NCBI GenBank assembly: GCA_050304855.1
Contig: JBNLEI010000310.1
Coordinates: 1 to 54,304 of the forward strand
DNA from: Methylomarinum sp050304855
GTDB lineage: Bacteria; Pseudomonadota; Gammaproteobacteria; Methylococcales; Methylomonadaceae
Direction of reading: 5' to 3'
Length of the DNA: 54,304 nucleotides
Shown here: in pieces, positions 50,361 through 54,304 of the stretch
Numbering within the stretch: the first letter of the stretch is position 1
Layout of the letters: each line of letters begins with the position of its first letter
Made by a program: the position numbers and the translations under genes
The notes under the pieces: generated by a model
Seen by the model: the letters and a program-made list of their open reading frames with translations, nothing else
The model's database searches: none
What the model was told of the DNA's origin: nothing

Positions 50361-50999
50361 ATGAGACAGGTATTGAGAGTTGGAATCGGCGGGCCCGTCG
50401 GTTCCGGTAAAACGGCGCTGGTGGACGCGCTTTGTAAGCGGATGCGGGAGCATTATCAGATCGGTGTGGTGACCAACGATATTTACACTCGGGAAGATCA
50501 ACAGTTTCTGATCCGCAGCCAAGCGTTGCCCGAAGAACGTATTCTCGGCGTTGAAACCGGCGGATGTCCCCATACCGCGATTCGCGAAGATGCCTCTATG
50601 AACCTCGCGGCCGTCGATGAACTATGCCATCGGTTCGATAATCTCGATTTCGTGCTGGTTGAAAGCGGCGGCGACAATCTGAGCGCCACGTTCAGCCCCG
50701 AGCTGGCCGATTTAACTCTGTATGTGATCGACGTGTCCGCCGGCGATAAAATTCCGCGCAAGGGAGGGCCAGGTATCACTCGCTCCGATTTGTTGGTGAT
50801 CAATAAAATTGATCTCGCTCCTTATGTAGGTGCTTCGCTGGAAGTAATGGATCACGACGCACGTAAAATGCGCGGAGAGCGTCCCTTTGTTTTCACCAAT
50901 TTGAAAACCGGAGAAGGACTCGAACAAGTGCAAAATTTCATTATCGAACAGGGGATGTTATCCACGGCTGAATCGTTTTTGGCAAATGTACAGAGCTGA
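50361..50999 (+). CDS. ureG: Urease accessory GTPase UreG
   Basis: 212 aa from ATG 50361 (the in-frame TTG at 50352 is less likely). GIGGPVGSGKTALVDALCKR is the P-loop, VVTNDIYTREDQQFL switch I, GVETGGCPHTAIREDASMNL carries the Cys-Pro-His nickel motif (C-P-H), VESGGDNLSATFSPELADL and INKIDLAPYVGASL (N-K-x-D) complete the SIMIBI GTPase set. It delivers nickel together with UreE and UreDF. Last gene of the urea block; no clear terminator is visible in the 39 bases before the convergent gene. Confidence 0.95.
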   Translation: MRQVLRVGIGGPVGSGKTALVDALCKRMREHYQIGVVTNDIYTREDQQFLIRSQALPEERILGVETGGCPHTAIREDASMNLAAVDELCHRFDNLDFVLVESGGDNLSATFSPELADLTLYVIDVSAGDKIPRKGGPGITRSDLLVINKIDLAPYVGASLEVMDHDARKMRGERPFVFTNLKTGEGLEQVQNFIIEQGMLSTAESFLANVQS

Positions 51000-51038
51000 T
51001 GTCCAATCCTTCGGGCTGGAATCTAACGTCGACGGTAT

Positions 51039-52211
51039 CTAGCTTTGCTTCCACCACTTCAGCAAAGACATCATAATTCCAAATAAATAGGCAGCGGAGC
51101 CCCAAAGAAGCGATAGACTATGATTGGCCTTCAACCAATCGAGATAAGTAGGCATCAAGCTTCGCGGATGTTTTTCTGAACCGGTCGACATGCCTGATAC
51201 ATCGCCGCGATACTGGATCCGCAAGTACTTTTCGCCTAACTCGATAGAGCGCAATTCACCCACCGATTGATCGAACCGCAAAGTTTCGGCGGTCCTTAGT
51301 GCATGTTCCTTGCCGTGTAAAGCTTCGAAATAAATTTTGCCTGACAAAATAGTCGATATCCGACGAACGATCATGAGATCACTTTCCAAGCGCCGTTCGA
51401 TACGAGTCAAGTTTATATCTTTAGCCTGAATAAGAGGGACAAACAAAGAATCGCTCTGTGCTTCAAGTATGAGATCGACTCCGGCATCATCAGCGCCCAT
51501 AGTCATAACAAAAGCCTTTGGCGTTGCAAACTGGATTTGCCGCCTTGGGAACGTTGGCGCGCTAAAGTCTACACAACCGTCGACCGTGGCTTGTATCATC
51601 GTTCCATTGGCATTGAACGATAGCAGTGCATGGCGGTTCTCAGTCAATTGACGGATTGAAACACGCGCATTGTTTGGAAGAATTATGCTATCCACGGTAA
51701 TACTACCTTGGCATGATGGCTGTTGCGAAAGTGAAAAATGAAGGTTATTGGGAATATCAGACGTCTTGTCTATTCCGGTTTTCCCATCGGCCATGTCTTT
51801 AGGTATTTCTAGATCGGCAATATCGGAAACACCTAACGATTTGACGCGGACGACGTTGCTCAATACTTGCTTGACTGGAGAGCGGAATGTGATTTGAGAA
51901 ACTAATAGATCGAGTTCGATTTCCGTTTTCGCTACATGCAGAAACAGTAACATACTGACGATGCCAAGAGTAATTGAAAATGCTATAACAAGCGGCCAGC
52001 GCTGTTGAGTGGATTTTGTAATGAGTTCGTTAGATAAGTCGGCGATCCGCTTCAAGCGTTCTAGCTCGGCTAAGTGCTCGCTTGAGGCCAAACGGCCATT
52101 TTCAATAGCCGTTTTATTCAATTGTTTGGCCTGATGCGTAATCAAATCTCGGAAACTCGGATTTTTATCGAAACATTTACCCGAGATAAGTCGTTTCCAG
52201 AATTTGTTCAC
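51039..52211 (-). CDS. Two-TM protein of unknown function (right-edge operon)
   Basis: 390 aa from GTG 52211, whose GTGA overlaps the stop of the upstream gene. A longer start at ATG 52235 also overlaps that gene and cannot be excluded. A cytoplasmic N-terminal part of about 70 residues (IADLSNELITKSTQQRW) precedes helix WPLVIAFSITLGIVSMLLFL. A periplasmic domain of some 270 residues rich in beta strands follows (FVMTMGADDAGVDLILEAQS), and a C-terminal helix LWGSAAYLFGIMMSLLKWW closes it. Two Cys (SCQGS, DGCVD) could pair. No family recognised. Last gene of the three-gene unit. Confidence 0.6.
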   Translation of the reverse strand: MNKFWKRLISGKCFDKNPSFRDLITHQAKQLNKTAIENGRLASSEHLAELERLKRIADLSNELITKSTQQRWPLVIAFSITLGIVSMLLFLHVAKTEIELDLLVSQITFRSPVKQVLSNVVRVKSLGVSDIADLEIPKDMADGKTGIDKTSDIPNNLHFSLSQQPSCQGSITVDSIILPNNARVSIRQLTENRHALLSFNANGTMIQATVDGCVDFSAPTFPRRQIQFATPKAFVMTMGADDAGVDLILEAQSDSLFVPLIQAKDINLTRIERRLESDLMIVRRISTILSGKIYFEALHGKEHALRTAETLRFDQSVGELRSIELGEKYLRIQYRGDVSGMSTGSEKHPRSLMPTYLDWLKANHSLSLLWGSAAYLFGIMMSLLKWWKQS

Positions 52212-53092
52212 GAAGGCCCCACGTGATAAAACCATAACTCGGTCGCCGCACTGCCGCCGGAGCTGAATCGAGCAGACAGTTCTAATAAATAAATACCGGA
52301 TGTATCGAGCCCCGTTACTGGAATATCGATCCCCCGATTAGCGGGATAATAGCCATACTGAAGAGGTACATCTTTTTTAAGCGCGCGTTTAATTTGACCA
52401 TTGGTATCAATCTGGTAAATACTGACGAACAGTTCCTGCAACGCTAATCCGGGAACCACGACTAAGTGGTAACCTTTCTGTTGGGCGCCTTCAATGGATT
52501 GATAACCGACATTAAGCGGCAACAGCACATCCCGCTCTTTTCCGGCAACGGGAAGTTTGGTTGCTCCGACAACGCCGAGTTCTTTCGGGCTCTGAATCAG
52601 TGCGGATAAAACGTTGGTTGGCCATGAATAAGAGTCGACGCCGTCCGACCGCATAGTATCCATGCGATAATATAGCCGGTGTTTAAGACTCTGCGCTCGA
52701 AGTGTAATGATATTAGCGCCTTCGGGCTTGTCCCACGACAGGTTCAAAGGGATCGTTGAGTTGGGGTCGAAAAAATCAAAATGTTTCAGAAACGAAGCGA
52801 TTGTTAACGTCGTGCTGCTCACCTCTTTGATAAAAATTCCTTCGCAACGGTCTCCACGTAGTTGATAGCTATATGGATCGTTTTTCGGGATTGGCAGTGA
52901 CATATCGCATTTAATTTCCAGAGCCTGTGAGGAATTAGCCGCAATTCCCATCCAAATGAGCAGGCAAATACCTGTTAACTGCGCGATTTTTCGAAATCGA
53001 ATTTTCACCCGACCTGGAGAGGTGGGAAATTGCCGAGTCAGGTTTGCTCGGTTCAAAACCGAAAAAAAGGAATAATCACTATTCGTTTTCAT
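52208..53092 (-). CDS. Exported protein of unknown function (right-edge operon)
   Basis: 294 aa from ATG 53092, selected for its GAGGGGGG ribosome site. The signal sequence comes after a basic N-region of about 40 residues (IRFRKIAQLTGICLLIWMGI, then AANSSQA). The mature protein has two early Cys (IKCDMSLP, GDRCEGIF) and beta-rich sequence, e.g. NIITLRAQSLKHRLYYRMDT, LVVVPGLALQELFVSIYQID, and ends TELWFYHVGPS. No enzyme motif seen. Its stop overlaps the start of the two-TM protein, so the two are translated together and probably interact. Confidence 0.62.
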   Translation of the reverse strand: MKTNSDYSFFSVLNRANLTRQFPTSPGRVKIRFRKIAQLTGICLLIWMGIAANSSQALEIKCDMSLPIPKNDPYSYQLRGDRCEGIFIKEVSSTTLTIASFLKHFDFFDPNSTIPLNLSWDKPEGANIITLRAQSLKHRLYYRMDTMRSDGVDSYSWPTNVLSALIQSPKELGVVGATKLPVAGKERDVLLPLNVGYQSIEGAQQKGYHLVVVPGLALQELFVSIYQIDTNGQIKRALKKDVPLQYGYYPANRGIDIPVTGLDTSGIYLLELSARFSSGGSAATELWFYHVGPS

Positions 53093-53164
53093 TTTGTCGC
53101 CCCCCTCGTACAAAGTAGGTTCAGTTAATGGGCTATTCTTTACTTAAATTTGAGTCCGCGTCTC

Positions 53165-54304
53165 TTACTTAGTTGCGCCGTAGGCGCGCAGAGTCCTCGC
53201 TGCCTCGCTGTTACCGTTTTCTATTGCGTGCCTGAGCACGGATTTTCCGTTTTCCTGATGATTCGGATCGGCCCCCGCCTTCAAAAATAATTCCAACAAG
53301 CGGCGGTCGTCCAATGCTTGTCTCAGGTAAGGCGTGGAATCCACCCCGGACTGCAATAGCAATTTGATGGCTTCTAGCAATTTTGGTTTGCTTGCCTGAC
53401 GAACCGTTATTCCACCATCGAGACTATAAGTGCGGATAATGAAATAATGACGTACGACATCGTCAAGAGGGTTTTTGCAATTTTGGTCCAATAACATTCC
53501 CGTATGATTCGAATACTCGCATTTTACAGTTGCTCCGGAATCGAGCAAATATTTTAAAGTCTCTATCTGTTCCGCAACGGCGGCCCTGGCAAGCAACGCG
53601 ACGTCGGAGGACGAGGAATTCGCGCCGCCGGTCTTTCTCAATAAACGAACAATATCAATATGGCCATTTGTTACAGCCTCTTCTACAGCTTTAGGACCGA
53701 ATTTAACTCCGGCCTTGAGTAACATTTTTACTGCGTCGATAAAACCCAGACTAGCGGCAAGAGTAATCGGCGAACCGCCAAAACGATGAAACATGTCATG
53801 ACCTTCGTCAATAGCCGCTCCATTGTCGATCAGCATTTTCACGATGTCAAAACGTTCGAGCGCGGTCGCCAAATTGATTGGGGTGCTGACGTGTCGGTTG
53901 CCGTTAACGATATAAGGGCTATAAACACCCGATGAGGTATTAACCGATGCACCGTTTAACAGCAGAAATTTAACCGAATCCGGTTTATCAGCCAAAATTG
54001 CCCAGTGCAGCAAACTGTAATATTTTTCGCGTAAAAAATCTTTGGATTTGGCTAGCCGTTCAAGTTGCTTGATATCTCCACGCCTGACTGCCACCTCACT
54101 TTCAGTAATACGGCCGATCTGAGCCGGCGGGTCATTGGGACACTTGAAGAAATACCGACCCAAAAGCCGGGTTTCACCCTTCCAATGATCATGGGCTTCT
54201 TCAAGAACACAATCTTGGCTGCTATTTTGATCTAATTGATTTAATTGCTCTTTGGCCCAGTCCTGGATGCGTCTGCGATTTTCAGCCGCTTTCGATTCGT
54301 TCGC
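53165..54304 (-). CDS. Ankyrin-repeat protein, 5' end outside the window
   Basis: 379 codons are visible and the frame is open to the right edge; a TTG at 54163 is internal, not a true start. About 6-7 ankyrin repeats are seen: YYSLLHWAILADKPDSVKFL, STPINLATALERFDIVKMLI, GSPITLAASLGFIDAVKMLL, EAVTNGHIDIVRLLRKTGGA, VALLARAAVAEQIETLKYLL, LLEAIKLLLQSGVDSTPYLR, KSVLRHAIENGNSEAARTLR. The upstream, non-repeat part is Gln/Asn/Glu-rich and helical (RRRIQDWAKEQLNQ). Such proteins bind partner proteins. It starts the operon with the secreted and two-TM proteins. Confidence 0.8.
   Translation of the reverse strand, partial: ANESKAAENRRRIQDWAKEQLNQLDQNSSQDCVLEEAHDHWKGETRLLGRYFFKCPNDPPAQIGRITESEVAVRRGDIKQLERLAKSKDFLREKYYSLLHWAILADKPDSVKFLLLNGASVNTSSGVYSPYIVNGNRHVSTPINLATALERFDIVKMLIDNGAAIDEGHDMFHRFGGSPITLAASLGFIDAVKMLLKAGVKFGPKAVEEAVTNGHIDIVRLLRKTGGANSSSSDVALLARAAVAEQIETLKYLLDSGATVKCEYSNHTGMLLDQNCKNPLDDVVRHYFIIRTYSLDGGITVRQASKPKLLEAIKLLLQSGVDSTPYLRQALDDRRLLELFLKAGADPNHQENGKSVLRHAIENGNSEAARTLRAYGATK

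Overview
The window looks like chromosome of a gammaproteobacterium with moderate GC. It carries a cytochrome P460, a nitrobindin-like protein, a PAS-controlled sigma-54 regulon and a complete urea-uptake/urease block with an outer-membrane porin. This mix is most reminiscent of a type I methanotroph or methylotroph (Methylococcales); that placement is inference, since no rRNA or other phylogenetic marker is present. No tRNA, rRNA, CRISPR array, insertion sequence or phage gene was seen. Both window edges cut a gene: a TetR regulator on the left and an ankyrin-repeat protein on the right.

Left part (1-13 kb): a TetR regulator and an O-methyltransferase form an operon, followed by a nitrobindin-like haem protein. 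Next come a tiny unlisted lipoprotein (44 aa), rRNA methyltransferase RlmA and a 985-residue secreted protein ending in a fibronectin-III domain. A 1.4-kb gene-poor stretch holds a frameshifted GAF-domain remnant. It leads to an orphan 1052-residue STAND/SARP regulator and a class V aminotransferase; a second remnant (TetR C-terminus) lies beyond it.

Middle part (13-32.5 kb): a cytochrome P460 / DUF4383 / uracil-DNA glycosylase operon is divergent from a TetR gene, with three copies of a TetR-type palindrome between them. A second TetR gene, a CxxC AhpD-like protein and a deiodinase-like thioredoxin-fold protein follow. A minus-strand operon encodes three exported proteins: a DcrB/PsbP-like protein, a TPR-CHAT protease and a beta-rich protein with a gasdermin-like pattern. 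Then come a rhodanese lipoprotein and a four-gene plus-strand operon (SDR, EcKinase-like kinase, inositol-phosphatase-like enzyme, DUF4336). Last is a glutaredoxin / GST / DUF6010 / PPOX-ferredoxin-reductase set with a near-perfect sigma-54 promoter and internal terminators, next to its likely PAS-PAS-AAA activator.

Right part (32.8-51 kb): a nitrogen-scavenging island. A LuxR-type response regulator and a hybrid histidine kinase whose sensor is a whole NCS1 nucleobase/urea-type permease lie beside a lipoprotein gene. Divergent from these is one long unidirectional block: porin, urtABCDE, hupE/ureJ, ureDABCEFG. A 12-bp-arm palindrome in the divergent promoter is the obvious candidate operator. 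The logic would be: sense substrate at the permease-kinase, activate the operon, pass urea through the porin, import it with UrtABCDE, import nickel with HupE/UreJ, and hydrolyse urea with UreABC matured by UreDEFG.

Right edge (51-54.3 kb): a minus-strand operon of an ankyrin-repeat protein, a secreted protein and a two-TM protein of unknown function.
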